Part shown: one piece after another, positions 34,749 to 43,848 of the stretch | How the letters are laid out: each line of letters begins with the position of its first letter | Numbering within the stretch: position 1 is the stretch's first letter | Assembly: GCF_030295745.1 (NCBI RefSeq) | Contig: NZ_AP027291.1 | Span: forward strand, 3,782,001 to 3,846,000 | Direction of reading: 5' to 3' | DNA length: 64,000 nt | Origin: Mycolicibacterium sp. TUM20985 | Lineage (GTDB): Bacteria > Actinomycetota > Actinomycetes > Mycobacteriales > Mycobacteriaceae | Notes under the pieces: model-generated | What the model saw: only the letters and a program-made list of their open reading frames with translations | What the model was told of the DNA's origin: nothing | The model's database searches: none | Position numbers and translations under genes: made by a program

Positions 34749-36997
34749 GCCTTGTCCAGGTACTCGACGCGCTCGGTCTCGACGAATGGAGCTGCCAGCG
34801 CGGCCATTCCGCGATGATCCAGCAGTCGGGGGTCTGCGGCGTAGACGTTCTCGGCGAAGGCACGCGCGGCCTCGATGATCTCGCGGTGCTGGGCCAGGGA
34901 CAGCAGTTTCAACGTGATGGGGCGGCCCGACTGGCTGAGGCCGAGCACGTCACCCTCGCGGCGCTCCTCCAGGTCGAGGTCGGCGAGCACGAACCCGTCC
35001 TGGGTGGACGCCACCGCCTTCAGCCGGGCGCCCGCCTTCGAGTCCTCGGGCAGATTGGTGGCCAGCAGGCAGAGGCTGGGATGCTCACCGCGCCCGATGC
35101 GCCCGCGCAGCTGGTGCAGCTGGCTGATGCCGAACCGGTCGGCGTCCATCACCAGCATCACCGTCGCGTTGGGCACGTCGACGCCGACCTCGATGACCGT
35201 CGTGCACACCAGCACGTCGACCTCACCGGCGCGGAACGACGTCATGACCGCGTCCTTCTCGTCCCCGGAGAGCCTGCCGTGCATGAGCCCGAGCCGCAGC
35301 CCCCGCAGCGGGCCCTGGCCGAGCCGTTCGAACAGCTCGACGACCGACGTAGCGGGCGGGCCCGACTCCTCGGCGCCGGACTTCTTCTTCCCCGAAGCCC
35401 TTGCGCCCGTGTCATCCTCGTCGATGCGGGAGGCGACGACGTAGGCCTGCCGACCCGCGTCCACCTCTTCGATGATGCGCTGCCAGGCCCGTTGCAGCCA
35501 GGCCGGCTTCTGCCCCATGAAGATCGTGTTGGTGGTGATCGGGCGTCTGCCGCGGGGCAGCTCGCGCAGCACCGAGGTCTCGAGGTCGCCGTAGACGGTG
35601 AGGGCCACGGTCCGCGGGATCGGGGTGGCGGTCATCACCAGCAGGTGGGGGGTGATGCCGTCGACGGCCTTGGCGCGCAATCGATCTCGTTGTTCGACCC
35701 CGAAGCGGTGCTGCTCGTCCACGACGACCATGCCGAGATTGCGGAACTCGACCGCGTCCTGCAGCAGGGCATGCGTGCCGACGACGATGCCGGCCTCACC
35801 GCCGGCCACCTCGTCGCGGACCTGACGCTTCTGCTGCGCGGTCATCGAGCCGGTGAGCAACGCCACCCGGGTCGCCCCGTCGGGTCCGCCGAGCTGACCC
35901 GCCATGGCAAGCGGGCCGAGTACGTCGCGGATGGACCGGTCATGTTGAGCCGCAAGGACTTCCGTCGGTGCGAGTAGCGCGCACTGATAGCCGGCGTCCA
36001 CCATCTGCGCCATGGCCAGCAGCGACACGATCGTCTTTCCCGAGCCCACCTCACCCTGCAGCATCCGGTGCATCGGCTTGGTGTCGGCGAGTTCGGTGCT
36101 CAGCACGTCCAGGACGTCGTGCTGACCCGCCGTCAACTCGAAGGGCAATTGGCGCCCCAGCGCGGCGGCCAATCCGTCCGGTCGTGGCGGCGCGGACGGG
36201 CCGGTCGCGCTGAGTTCACCGTGTCTGCGTTCCACGAGTGCCCATTGCAGGCCGACGGCTTCGTCGAAGGCCAGTCGCTCCCTGGCCCGGTCCCGGTCCG
36301 CTGGCCGCTCTGCGAGGTGGATCGCCCGCAGCGCCTCGTCTTCCGACGCCAGATCCCATTGCGCCAGCACCGATTCGGGAAGCGGATCGGCGACCGGATC
36401 CAGGACGTCGAGCACCTGGCGGACGCACGCGTAGATGTCCCAACTCTGGACCTTGGCCGACGCCGGGTAGATCGGGAAGTAGTCCCGCTCGAACGCCGAC
36501 AGCAGCACTTCGCCGTCAGCCTTGCGTGACGTCTCGGCGATCTTCGCCAGCGACCGGCTGCCCTTGCCCTGACCGGACCCCTCGAGGACGAGGAACGCCG
36601 GATGCGTCAACTGCATGGTCCCCTTGAAGAAGCCGACCTCCCCGGACAGCATCAGGCGGGTGCCCTCGGTCAGGATCTTCTTGCTGAACTTCGCGTTGAA
36701 GAACGTGGCCGTGACCTTGGGCTTGCGATTGGCCAGCGTGATGACCAGGAACTCGCGCTTGGGCTGACGGTTGGTCCAGCGGACGTCCGCCTTGGCAATC
36801 TCGTCGACGAACGTGACGTGCTCCCCCTCCTCGGGGGGCTCCCAATTCTCGTCGAGCACGGACATGCCCTGGCTGTAGCTGCGCGGGTAGTGCCGTAACA
36901 GGTCGTCGACGGTGCGGATCCCGAAGTGTTCCTCGAGCGGCCCCGCGGATTTGGCGCCGATGACCCGGTCCAGACGGTCGGTGAGCGCGACCGTCAT
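34745..36997 (-). CDS. recG: ATP-dependent DNA helicase RecG
   Basis: A 750-residue helicase that remodels stalled forks and branched DNA. The N-terminal wedge (OB) domain contains FVDEIAKADVRW...VTATFFNAKF. The helicase core has Walker A GEVGSGKT, motif II DEQHRFGVEQRDRL, TATPIPRTVALT, and motif VI QLRGRIGRGEH. The length is normal. Compared with E. coli an extra low-complexity loop (ASGKKKSGAEESGPPA) sits in the second RecA-like domain. fakA ends 2 bp upstream on the same strand. Its stop overlaps the start of the HNH gene. Confidence 0.96.
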   Translation of the reverse strand: MTVALTDRLDRVIGAKSAGPLEEHFGIRTVDDLLRHYPRSYSQGMSVLDENWEPPEEGEHVTFVDEIAKADVRWTNRQPKREFLVITLANRKPKVTATFFNAKFSKKILTEGTRLMLSGEVGFFKGTMQLTHPAFLVLEGSGQGKGSRSLAKIAETSRKADGEVLLSAFERDYFPIYPASAKVQSWDIYACVRQVLDVLDPVADPLPESVLAQWDLASEDEALRAIHLAERPADRDRARERLAFDEAVGLQWALVERRHGELSATGPSAPPRPDGLAAALGRQLPFELTAGQHDVLDVLSTELADTKPMHRMLQGEVGSGKTIVSLLAMAQMVDAGYQCALLAPTEVLAAQHDRSIRDVLGPLAMAGQLGGPDGATRVALLTGSMTAQQKRQVRDEVAGGEAGIVVGTHALLQDAVEFRNLGMVVVDEQHRFGVEQRDRLRAKAVDGITPHLLVMTATPIPRTVALTVYGDLETSVLRELPRGRRPITTNTIFMGQKPAWLQRAWQRIIEEVDAGRQAYVVASRIDEDDTGARASGKKKSGAEESGPPATSVVELFERLGQGPLRGLRLGLMHGRLSGDEKDAVMTSFRAGEVDVLVCTTVIEVGVDVPNATVMLVMDADRFGISQLHQLRGRIGRGEHPSLCLLATNLPEDSKAGARLKAVASTQDGFVLADLDLEERREGDVLGLSQSGRPITLKLLSLAQHREIIEAARAFAENVYAADPRLLDHRGMAALAAPFVETERVEYLDKA

Positions 36998-36999
36998 GG

Positions 37000-38637
37000 C
37001 TACTCCACCCCGATCAGCAGCGCGTCGCCGCGGTGACCCGTGTGGTAGGTGACCAACTCGGCGCCGAGGTGGTGCTCGTGCACGTGGTCCTGAAGCGCAG
37101 CGCCGACCGCCGGCTCGACGCCGGCACCCGTCAGGACCGTGACGAGCTCACCGCCGGAGCTGAGCAGCAGGTCGATCAGGCCGGCGCCGGCAGCCACGAC
37201 GTCCTCACCCACGATGAGCACCTCGTCACCGGAGATGCCGAGACCGTCACCGGGCCTGCAGGTTCCCGCCCACGTCAGCGCCTCCTCGGTGGCCACCCGC
37301 ACCGAGCCGCACCGTGCGCCCGCGGCCGCCCGCGCCATGGTGTAACCGTCGTCCACGGCCTGACGTGCGGCGTCGTGCACGGCCAGCGCGGCCAGACCCT
37401 GAACCATCGAGCCCGCGGGTACGGGCACGACGTCGATACCCCAACCGATCGCCGCGGTACACCCGGCGACAAGCTCCTCGGCGGCCACGAAACCGTTGGG
37501 CAGCACCATGATCTGCGCGGCTTCGGCGTCGAAGAGCGCGCGCAGCAGCTGCTTGGCACTGATCGCGGCGTCGGCGTCCTGGCGCAGGACGTGGGCGCCC
37601 TCACCCTCGAACAGCGCCGTCGCACCGTCGCCGTCGACGATCGCCAGCACTGCACGGTCGCGGGTCCAGCCGCCCGAAGGATGGCCACCCCCGCCGGTCA
37701 GCGCGGTGATCTGGATGCGGCTGGGGGTGCCGACGTCCAGGCCCGCCTCGACGCCACCGCCCGCATCATCGGTGTGGACGTGTACCGAGTAGCGGCCACT
37801 GCTACCCGACGCCGCGATCGTCACCGACTCCCCGAGCTGCTCGAGCCGGGACCGGAGCGCGTCGAGACCGGAGTGGTCACACTCGTCGAGCAGATACATC
37901 ACCTCGAATTGCGGTGGGGCGACGACCGGGGCGTCCGCGGCCGCGGTGCCGACCACGCCGGACGGCTCGTAGGCCACCCGGTGCGGAACGTGTCCGGTGA
38001 GGGTGGCGGTCAGGGCGTCGAGGAGGACGAGCAGCCCGCGCCCACCCGCATCGACCACGCCGGCGTCGGCGAGCACGTCGAGTTGCTGAGGGGTCTTCTC
38101 CAGCGCGATCACCGCAGCCTCCGCGGCCACCGCCACGACCTCGGCGGCGTCCGCCCGGTCGACGGCCGCATCCTCCGCGGCGCCCGCGGCGGCCACGAGC
38201 ACCGAGACGATGGTGCCCGGCACACTCTGCCCGACGGAGGCGTCCGCCAAGACCGCCGCGTGCCGCAGCGCCGAGGCCAACAGCGGCCCGTCGATGTCGG
38301 CGAGGACGCCGTTGCGTTCCTCGGCCGCCTCGGCCGCGACGTCGGCCAGGCCGCGCAGGATCTGCGAGAGGATCACCCCGCTGTTGCCCCGCGCGCCCTG
38401 TAGCGCCCCCTCGGCGAGCGCGGCGGTCACGCCGGTGACGTCGGCGTCGCGGAGTCCCTCGGCCCTGGCGCCCGCGGCCCGCATCGTGAACAGCATGTTG
38501 GTCCCGGTGTCCGCATCGGCGACCGGGAACACGTTGAGACGGTTGATCTCGTCGGTGTGGGCGATGAGGTGTGTGACGGAGGTGTGGGCCCAGTCCTGAA
38601 GGCTGGTGGCGTCGAGCCGGCGTGCGGACATGCCCAA
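37000..38637 (-). CDS. DAK2/DegV-type protein, fatty acid kinase-like (FakA/YloV)
   Basis: A 545-residue protein with an N-terminal DhaL/DAK2 ATP-binding domain (NVFPVADADTGTNM and GARGNSGVILSQ) and the C-terminal FakA-type region. Homologues phosphorylate fatty acids bound to a FakB partner. In M. tuberculosis the corresponding region is annotated as two genes (Rv2974c, Rv2975c); here it is one uninterrupted frame. The start is uncertain: TTG 38637 lies 8 bases after GGAGG, and ATG 38631 is two codons later. recG follows after 2 bp. Confidence 0.88.
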   Translation of the reverse strand: MGMSARRLDATSLQDWAHTSVTHLIAHTDEINRLNVFPVADADTGTNMLFTMRAAGARAEGLRDADVTGVTAALAEGALQGARGNSGVILSQILRGLADVAAEAAEERNGVLADIDGPLLASALRHAAVLADASVGQSVPGTIVSVLVAAAGAAEDAAVDRADAAEVVAVAAEAAVIALEKTPQQLDVLADAGVVDAGGRGLLVLLDALTATLTGHVPHRVAYEPSGVVGTAAADAPVVAPPQFEVMYLLDECDHSGLDALRSRLEQLGESVTIAASGSSGRYSVHVHTDDAGGGVEAGLDVGTPSRIQITALTGGGGHPSGGWTRDRAVLAIVDGDGATALFEGEGAHVLRQDADAAISAKQLLRALFDAEAAQIMVLPNGFVAAEELVAGCTAAIGWGIDVVPVPAGSMVQGLAALAVHDAARQAVDDGYTMARAAAGARCGSVRVATEEALTWAGTCRPGDGLGISGDEVLIVGEDVVAAGAGLIDLLLSSGGELVTVLTGAGVEPAVGAALQDHVHEHHLGAELVTYHTGHRGDALLIGVE

Positions 38638-38741
38638 CCGCCTCTCCTCCGACCCAACGCAGCCACGTGCCGGTCAGCCTAGCCACTCTGCCCGACACCG
38701 CCGCTTCATCCACGAGGGTTTCCGCACCGGTGGACGCCGTT

Positions 38742-38770
38742 TTGGCGATACCACCGACGGCCGGTATTCT
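38742..38770 (+). promoter_or_regulatory. Putative rpmB promoter
   Basis: A -35-like TTGGCG (38742-38747) and a -10-like TATTCT (38765-38770) are separated by 17 bp, about 66 bp upstream of the rpmB start. The fit to a housekeeping sigma consensus is good, but no transcript start is known from the sequence. Confidence 0.5.
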
Positions 38771-38836
38771 GGTCGGGTTGTCGGGTCACCCGCGCTTGCG
38801 GTCGTTGGCCCCCCAGTACCGATCAAGGAGTTTCAC

Positions 38837-39031
38837 ATGGCTGCGGTTTGCGATGTCTGCGGGAAGGGTCCCGGCTTCGGCAAGTCGGTGTCGCACTCCC
38901 ATCGTCGGACCAACCGCAGGTGGGATCCGAACATTCAGACCGTGCACGCGGTGACGCGTCCCGGTGGCAACAAGAAGCGCATCAACGCGTGCACGTCGTG
39001 CATCAAGGCGGGCAAGGTCGCGCGCGGCTGA
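38837..39031 (+). CDS. rpmB: 50S ribosomal protein L28
   Basis: A 64-residue L28 protein of the large ribosomal subunit. It carries two CxxC pairs (AVCDVCGKG and ACTSCIKAG), so it is the zinc-binding (C+) form; mycobacteria also keep a zinc-free paralogue elsewhere, used under zinc limitation. GFGKSVSHSHRRTNRRW is the L28 core. The start ATG is preceded by AAGGAG at the right spacing; the frame is open further upstream but without similarity. It is divergent from fakA and convergent with ung. Confidence 0.96.
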   Translation: MAAVCDVCGKGPGFGKSVSHSHRRTNRRWDPNIQTVHAVTRPGGNKKRINACTSCIKAGKVARG

Positions 39032-39041
39032 TCTGCCGCCG

Positions 39042-39725
39042 CTAGGGCAGCCGCCAGTCGATCGGTTCGGCACCCAGCTGCTCGAGTAGATCGTTGGCCC
39101 GGCTGAACGGCCGCGATCCGAAGAATCCCCGCGTCGCCGACAGCGGTGACGGATGCACGGACTCGATGGTCTTGCAGTGAGCACCCGTCAGCATCGGCGT
39201 CAGCGTCTGCGCGTCCCGACCCCACAGCACGGCCACCAGTGGCTGCGGCCTGTCGACCAACGCGCGGATCGCGCATTCGGTCACCGCTTCCCAGCCCTTG
39301 CCTCGGTGCGACGCCGGGGTGCCCGACCGGACGGTCAGCACCCTGTTGAGCATCATCACCCCGCCTTCGGCCCAGGGCGTCAGGTCACCACAGCTCGGTG
39401 CGGGGTGGCCCAGGTCGGTGGCGTACTCCTTGAAGATGTTGTCCAGGCTGCGCGGTAGCGGACGTACGTCGGGCGCCACGGAGAAGCTCAGCCCGACGGC
39501 ATGCCCCGGTGTCGGGTACGGATCCTGCCCGACGATGAGCACGCGCACCTCGTCGAACGGAAAGGTGAAGGCGCGCAGCACGTTCTCACCGGCCGGCAGA
39601 TACCGCTGACCCGCCGCGATCTCGGAGCGGAGGAATTCGCCCATCTGGGCGACGTGGTCGGTGACCGGCGCGAGCGCACGCGCCCAGCCGTCCTCGACGA
39701 GTTCTGAGAGCGGGCGCGCAGTCAC
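39042..39725 (-). CDS. ung: Uracil-DNA glycosylase
   Basis: A 227-residue family 1 UDG that excises uracil from DNA. The water-activating motif is GQDPYPTPGHA (Asp68), and the minor-groove intercalation loop is HPSPLSATRGFFGS. GTG 39725 (MTARPLSELVEDGW) is chosen as start because it gives the family's length; the frame extends upstream by 18 codons. The stop is 10 bp from the convergent rpmB stop. thiL lies 28 bp upstream on the same strand. Confidence 0.96.
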   Translation of the reverse strand: MTARPLSELVEDGWARALAPVTDHVAQMGEFLRSEIAAGQRYLPAGENVLRAFTFPFDEVRVLIVGQDPYPTPGHAVGLSFSVAPDVRPLPRSLDNIFKEYATDLGHPAPSCGDLTPWAEGGVMMLNRVLTVRSGTPASHRGKGWEAVTECAIRALVDRPQPLVAVLWGRDAQTLTPMLTGAHCKTIESVHPSPLSATRGFFGSRPFSRANDLLEQLGAEPIDWRLP

Positions 39726-39753
39726 GGGTGCACAACCTATCGTGCGCCGATGC

Positions 39754-40710
39754 TCAGAAGGACTGCCAGCCCGGGGCACCGGTCCAGGCGGTGCCGTCGA
39801 CCGTCACCCGCGGCGGGCCCCCGAGCACGCGACCGATCGGGCGCCAACCCTCGGGGAGCGCACCGGGGAACGTCGCGACGAGCGCGTGGTCCTCACCGCC
39901 GGCGAGCACCCAGGCCCACGGGTCCGCCCCGGCCGCGGTGGCCGCCGCGGCGACGGCGGCGTGGTCGGCCGTCAACGCCACCCGGGACAGGTCGATGGCC
40001 ACCCCGGAGGCGGCCGCGAGGTGACCGAGATCGGCCAGCAGCCCGTCGGAGACGTCGGTCATCGCCGTGGCGCCGCCATCGGCGGCTCGGCGGCCCTCTC
40101 CATAGGGCACCGAGGGCACCAGGTGCCGACGCCGGAGATCGACGAATCCGTCGATGCTCTCGAGCCAAAGGGCATGACCGGCGGCCGAGCGCCCCACCTC
40201 GCCGACGACGGCAACCACGTCACCGGGTTGCGCCCCGCCGAGCAGCACGGGCGCTCTACCTCCGAGGTCGCCGAACGCCGTCACCGAGACCACCCATTGC
40301 GGGGCGGCCACCAGATCACCTCCGACGATGCTCGCGCCGAAGCGGCGCGCCTCGTCCCACATCCCGTCGGACAGGCGCACCGCATCGGCGCCCGGCGTCG
40401 TGCCCGGTGCGCCGAACGCCACCACGAACCCGGTCGCCACCGCGCCCATCGCCTCGATGTCGGCGGCGTTCTGCGCGATCGCCTTGCGGCCGACGTCGTG
40501 CGGCGTCGACCAGTCCAGGCGGAAGTGCCGACCCTCGACCAGCATGTCGGTCGATACGACGACCCTGCCGTCGGGCGCTGCCACCACGGCCGCGTCGTCG
40601 CCGGGGCCCACCAGCACGGTCGGCGGCTGTGGGCGACCCTCGACGAGCCGGTCGATGACGGTGAATTCACCCAGCTCGGCAAGCGTCTCGGCCCGCTCGT
40701 CGTCGGTCAT
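39754..40710 (-). CDS. thiL: Thiamine-monophosphate kinase
   Basis: A 318-residue ATP-dependent kinase that converts thiamine phosphate to thiamine diphosphate. It belongs to the PurM/ThiL fold: VGPGDDAAVV is the N-terminal metal/ATP site, STDMLVEGRHFR is typical, TDVSDGLLADLGHLA marks the C-terminal domain and AGGEDHALVATFP the ThiL-specific motif. The start is ATG 40710 behind GGGGGTG; an upstream in-frame extension overlaps the divergent Lrp-like gene and is rejected. It is followed by ung. Confidence 0.95.
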   Translation of the reverse strand: MTDDERAETLAELGEFTVIDRLVEGRPQPPTVLVGPGDDAAVVAAPDGRVVVSTDMLVEGRHFRLDWSTPHDVGRKAIAQNAADIEAMGAVATGFVVAFGAPGTTPGADAVRLSDGMWDEARRFGASIVGGDLVAAPQWVVSVTAFGDLGGRAPVLLGGAQPGDVVAVVGEVGRSAAGHALWLESIDGFVDLRRRHLVPSVPYGEGRRAADGGATAMTDVSDGLLADLGHLAAASGVAIDLSRVALTADHAAVAAAATAAGADPWAWVLAGGEDHALVATFPGALPEGWRPIGRVLGGPPRVTVDGTAWTGAPGWQSF

Positions 40711-40810
40711 GTCACCCCCGAAGTTGCGTGTCCTGAACACCGGCGCGACCTGCGGTACGTTAAGCCCCTGCGACGAGGAGTCTATGCAGCTGGAACGGAG
40801 GACAGCGCGG

Positions 40811-41044
40811 GTGGTCGAGGCATTCATGCTGATCCAGACCGAAGTGGGCCGCGCCGAAGTCGTCGCCAAGCAGCTGGCCGGCCTGCCCGGAGTATCGTCC
40901 GCCGAGTACGTGACCGGTCCTTACGACGTAGTCGTCCGCGTCGAGGCAGCCACCCCGTCGGAGCTGCACGCCGTGATCGTGCCCAGCGTCCAGCAGGTGA
41001 CCGGGATCACCCGCACCCTGACCTGTCCGATCGCCGAATCCTAG
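40811..41044 (+). CDS. Small Lrp/AsnC ligand-binding (RAM) domain protein
   Basis: A 77-residue stand-alone RAM domain without the DNA-binding half of Lrp/AsnC regulators. Typical elements are AFMLIQTEVGRAEVVAKQL, GVSSAEYVTGPYDVVVRV and ITRTLTCPI. Such proteins form ligand-binding oligomers; their targets are mostly unknown. The start is taken as GTG 40811, which has GGAGG nine bases upstream; an ATG at 40784 is possible but is poorly spaced from its GAGGAG. It is divergent from thiL and 9 bp upstream of the DUF3515 gene. Confidence 0.8.
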   Translation: MVEAFMLIQTEVGRAEVVAKQLAGLPGVSSAEYVTGPYDVVVRVEAATPSELHAVIVPSVQQVTGITRTLTCPIAES

Positions 41045-41053
41045 AGTGCAGGG

Positions 41054-41605
41054 GTGATCGACTCCAGCCCCGAGGACGACCGTGACGGACCACCGCGTGC
41101 GGTATTGATCGCGGCGGTCCTCCTCGCCGTCGGCGCGATCGTCGCCGTCCTCGCGGTCGCGGCGCTCAGAACGGCGACCCCGGCGCAGCAGCCCGTCGCG
41201 ATCGCCGCCGCCCCCGCACCCCAGGCCGACGGCGACGCCTGCCGGGCCCTGATGGCCGTCCTTCCCGAGGATCTCGACGACTACCACCGCGCACCGATGG
41301 TGGCGCCCGCACCGTCGGGCGCCGCGGCGTGGCAGGCCGAACCCGGCAGCGACCTCGTGGTGCTGCGATGCGGCATCGAGCGGCCCGACGACTTCGTCGC
41401 CAGCTCACCGCTGCAGGGCGTGGACGACGTGCAATGGTTCCGGATTCCGGGCGATGACCGCACCACCTGGGTCACCGTGGACCGCCCGGTCTACGTGGCC
41501 CTCACGCTGCCCAGCGGGTCGGGGCCGACGCCGATCCAGTTGATCTCGCGCGCAGTGGCGCAGGCCTTGCCGGCGACCGCGCCCAATCCGGCTCCGGTCC
41601 GCTAG
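41054..41605 (+). CDS. DUF3515 membrane-anchored protein
   Basis: A 183-residue protein with a transmembrane segment at residues ~17-40 and an extracytoplasmic domain containing two cysteines (DACRAL and VLRCGIERP) that may form a disulfide. It corresponds to M. tuberculosis Rv2980 and is conserved in mycobacteria next to ddl, but its function is unknown. Position alone hints at an envelope role. The GTG start at 41054 is 9 bp after the Lrp-like gene. The end overlaps the convergent ddl stop by 4 bp. Confidence 0.85.
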   Translation: MIDSSPEDDRDGPPRAVLIAAVLLAVGAIVAVLAVAALRTATPAQQPVAIAAAPAPQADGDACRALMAVLPEDLDDYHRAPMVAPAPSGAAAWQAEPGSDLVVLRCGIERPDDFVASSPLQGVDDVQWFRIPGDDRTTWVTVDRPVYVALTLPSGSGPTPIQLISRAVAQALPATAPNPAPVR

Positions 41606-42717
41606 CGCAGGCCGGTCCCCCTGGCGAGCGCGGTGTCGACCATGGCCGCCAGCAAGGTGGGGTAGTCCACGCCGCTGGCCGCCCACATCCTGGGATACAT
41701 CGAGATCGTGGTGAAACCCGGCATCGTGTTGATCTCGTTGATCACCGGGCCGTCGTCGGTGAGGAAGAAGTCGACGCGCGCCAACCCCTGGCAGTCGATG
41801 GCGTGGAAGGCCTCGATCGCCAGTTGCCTTATCTCGTCGGCGATCTGGTCGTCGACCTTGGCCGGGACGTCGAGTTCGGCGGCATCTTCGAGGTACTTGG
41901 TCGCGAAGTCGTAGAAGCCGTCCTCGCGGCCGCGCACGCCGGCCACCCGGATCTCGCCGACGGTACTGGCCTCGACGTGGCCGTCGGGGAACTCGAGCAC
42001 GCCGCACTCCAGTTCCCGCCCCGGCACCGCGGCCTCCACGATGACCTTCGGATCATGTTGGCGCGCATGGGCGATCGCGGACGCCAGCTGGTCCCAATCG
42101 CTGACCCGGCTGACCCCGATCGACGATCCGCCCCGCGCGGGCTTGACGAACACGGGCAGGCCGAGTCGCTCGCGGTCCTCGAATTCGACCGTCTCGTCGC
42201 GGGCGCGCAGCACCACCTGGTCACCGATGGGCAGCCCCTCGGCGGCGAGCAGTTTCTTGGTGAACTCCTTGTCCATCCCCGCCGCGCTTGCGAGCACGCC
42301 GGCACCGACGTAGGGCACCCCGGCGAGCTCGAGCAGGCCCTGAATGGTGCCGTCCTCGCCGTACGGCCCGTGCAACACGGGGAAGACGACGTCGACCGCG
42401 GCGAGGACCTCCCCCGGCCCCTTGCCGAGGGAGAGCAGTTGGCCACGACGCCCGGGGTCCGCCGCGAGCGCGAGCGCGGTGCCCGCCGCACCGTCGACCT
42501 CGGGGAGCCGGCCGTCGGTGATCGCCAGGGATTCGGGGTCACCGTCGGTCAACACCCAGGACCCCTGCGGGGTGATGCCGACGGCGACCACCTCGAAGCG
42601 GTCCGGATCGAGATTGCGCAGGATGCTGCCAGCGGAAACACACGAGATGGCGTGCTCGGAGCTTCGTCCGCCGTAGACGACGGCGACGCGGACGCGGGGG
42701 TTCGAGCGGGCAGTCAC
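41602..42717 (-). CDS. ddl: D-alanine--D-alanine ligase
   Basis: A 371-residue ATP-grasp ligase that makes the D-Ala-D-Ala dipeptide for peptidoglycan. N-terminal VVYGGRSSEHAISCVSAG and VFPVLHGPYGEDG are signature segments; the ATP-grasp core has PVFVKPARGGSSIGVSRV, and metal binding is in INEINTMPGFTTISMYP. This enzyme is the target of D-cycloserine. GTG 42717 is the start. The upstream PLP-enzyme gene ends 18 bp before it on the same strand, and gpsA precedes that, giving a gpsA-PLP enzyme-ddl run. Confidence 0.97.
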   Translation of the reverse strand: MTARSNPRVRVAVVYGGRSSEHAISCVSAGSILRNLDPDRFEVVAVGITPQGSWVLTDGDPESLAITDGRLPEVDGAAGTALALAADPGRRGQLLSLGKGPGEVLAAVDVVFPVLHGPYGEDGTIQGLLELAGVPYVGAGVLASAAGMDKEFTKKLLAAEGLPIGDQVVLRARDETVEFEDRERLGLPVFVKPARGGSSIGVSRVSDWDQLASAIAHARQHDPKVIVEAAVPGRELECGVLEFPDGHVEASTVGEIRVAGVRGREDGFYDFATKYLEDAAELDVPAKVDDQIADEIRQLAIEAFHAIDCQGLARVDFFLTDDGPVINEINTMPGFTTISMYPRMWAASGVDYPTLLAAMVDTALARGTGLR

Positions 42718-42735
42718 AACCTAGAGAGGCTACCG

Positions 42736-43848
42736 TCAAGCCAATGCGGCCGTGATGTCGGCGATCAGGTCGTCGGTGTCCTCGATGCCCAACGACATTC
42801 GCGCGAACCCGGCGGCGACGGGGTCACCCCAGCGCGCCCTTCGGTCCACCGACGTGTGGATGCCGCCGAAACTGGTGGCGGCGACGGCCAACGCGCTGCG
42901 CTCGACCAGACGGTGTACGGCCGCGGCGTCGGCCAGTTCGAAGGCGACCAGACCGCCGAAGCGCTTCATCTGCGCGCAGGCCACCTCGTGTGCCGGGTCG
43001 TCGGGCAGCCCTGGATAGCGCACCGACCGGACCGCCGGGTGGTCGCGCAGCGTGAACGCCATCGCCAACGCGTTCTGGCATTGGCGCTCGAACCGCAACC
43101 CGGCGCTGCCGAGGCTGCGCAGCGTCAGCCAGGCCTCGAACGGGCCGAGGATCGCGCCGCTCAGCAGCCGCTCGCGTTCTACGGCGGCCATCAGCTCGGC
43201 GTGGCAGCTGGCGGCGTACCCGGCGATCAGGTCGCTGTGACCGGAGAGCGCCTTGGTCGCACTGGCCACCACCACGTCGGCACCAAGCGAAAGCGGTTGC
43301 TGCCCAAGGGGTGTCGGCGTGGTGTTGTCGACGACGAGCGTCGCGCCCCGGCTGCGGCACGTCAGTGCCAGCCGGTGCAGGTCGACGACGTCGAGGGTCG
43401 GGTTCACCGGCGTCTCCGCCACCACCACGTCCGCCGACTCGGCTGCGGCGCACATCTCGGCGGCCGACACCTCGCGGACGTGCACGCCCAGTGGGGCCAG
43501 GTAGTCCACCGCGTACCGACGCACCTGGTAGTACCCGTCGGAGGGGACGACCAGCGTCATCCCTGGCTTGGCGAGCACGCGGAGCACGGACGTGATGGCG
43601 GCCATGCCCGATCCGAAGGCCAGCACGGAGGTGGCACCCTCGAGTTCGGCGAGCGCGGATTCCAGTTGGCGCCACGTCGGATTGGAGCTGCGGCCATACG
43701 AGTCCAACGGCTGCGATTCATCGGCCGACAGGTGGTAGGCCGAGACCGGAACCGGAGGCGGGGCCACCGGCTGACCCGGAATCCGTTCAGTTGCGGTGGC
43801 TTTCACGGTACGTGTCGAGTCGCCGTACGGTCCGCTCATCGGGATCAC
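42736..43848 (-). CDS. Cys/Met metabolism PLP-dependent enzyme (cystathionine lyase/synthase-like)
   Basis: A 370-residue fold-type I PLP enzyme. YGRSSNPTWRQLESALAELE and LAFGSGMAAI are typical of cystathionine gamma-synthase/lyase enzymes. The PLP lysine lies in SATKALSGHSD, preceded by VVDNTTPTPLGQQPL. C-terminal SFGGIHTSVDRRARWG places it among gamma-lyase/beta-lyase-like members, but the exact reaction cannot be told from sequence. The GTG start overlaps the gpsA stop as GTGA; an ATG three codons later is an alternative. I do not recall an equivalent between gpsA and ddl in M. tuberculosis. Confidence 0.85.
   Translation of the reverse strand: MIPMSGPYGDSTRTVKATATERIPGQPVAPPPVPVSAYHLSADESQPLDSYGRSSNPTWRQLESALAELEGATSVLAFGSGMAAITSVLRVLAKPGMTLVVPSDGYYQVRRYAVDYLAPLGVHVREVSAAEMCAAAESADVVVAETPVNPTLDVVDLHRLALTCRSRGATLVVDNTTPTPLGQQPLSLGADVVVASATKALSGHSDLIAGYAASCHAELMAAVERERLLSGAILGPFEAWLTLRSLGSAGLRFERQCQNALAMAFTLRDHPAVRSVRYPGLPDDPAHEVACAQMKRFGGLVAFELADAAAVHRLVERSALAVAATSFGGIHTSVDRRARWGDPVAAGFARMSLGIEDTDDLIADITAALA

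Noticed and set aside
41054..42717. Long plus-strand frame 41803-43956 antisense to ddl and the PLP enzyme
   Set aside because: No recognisable domain and opposite to two genes with full catalytic motifs.
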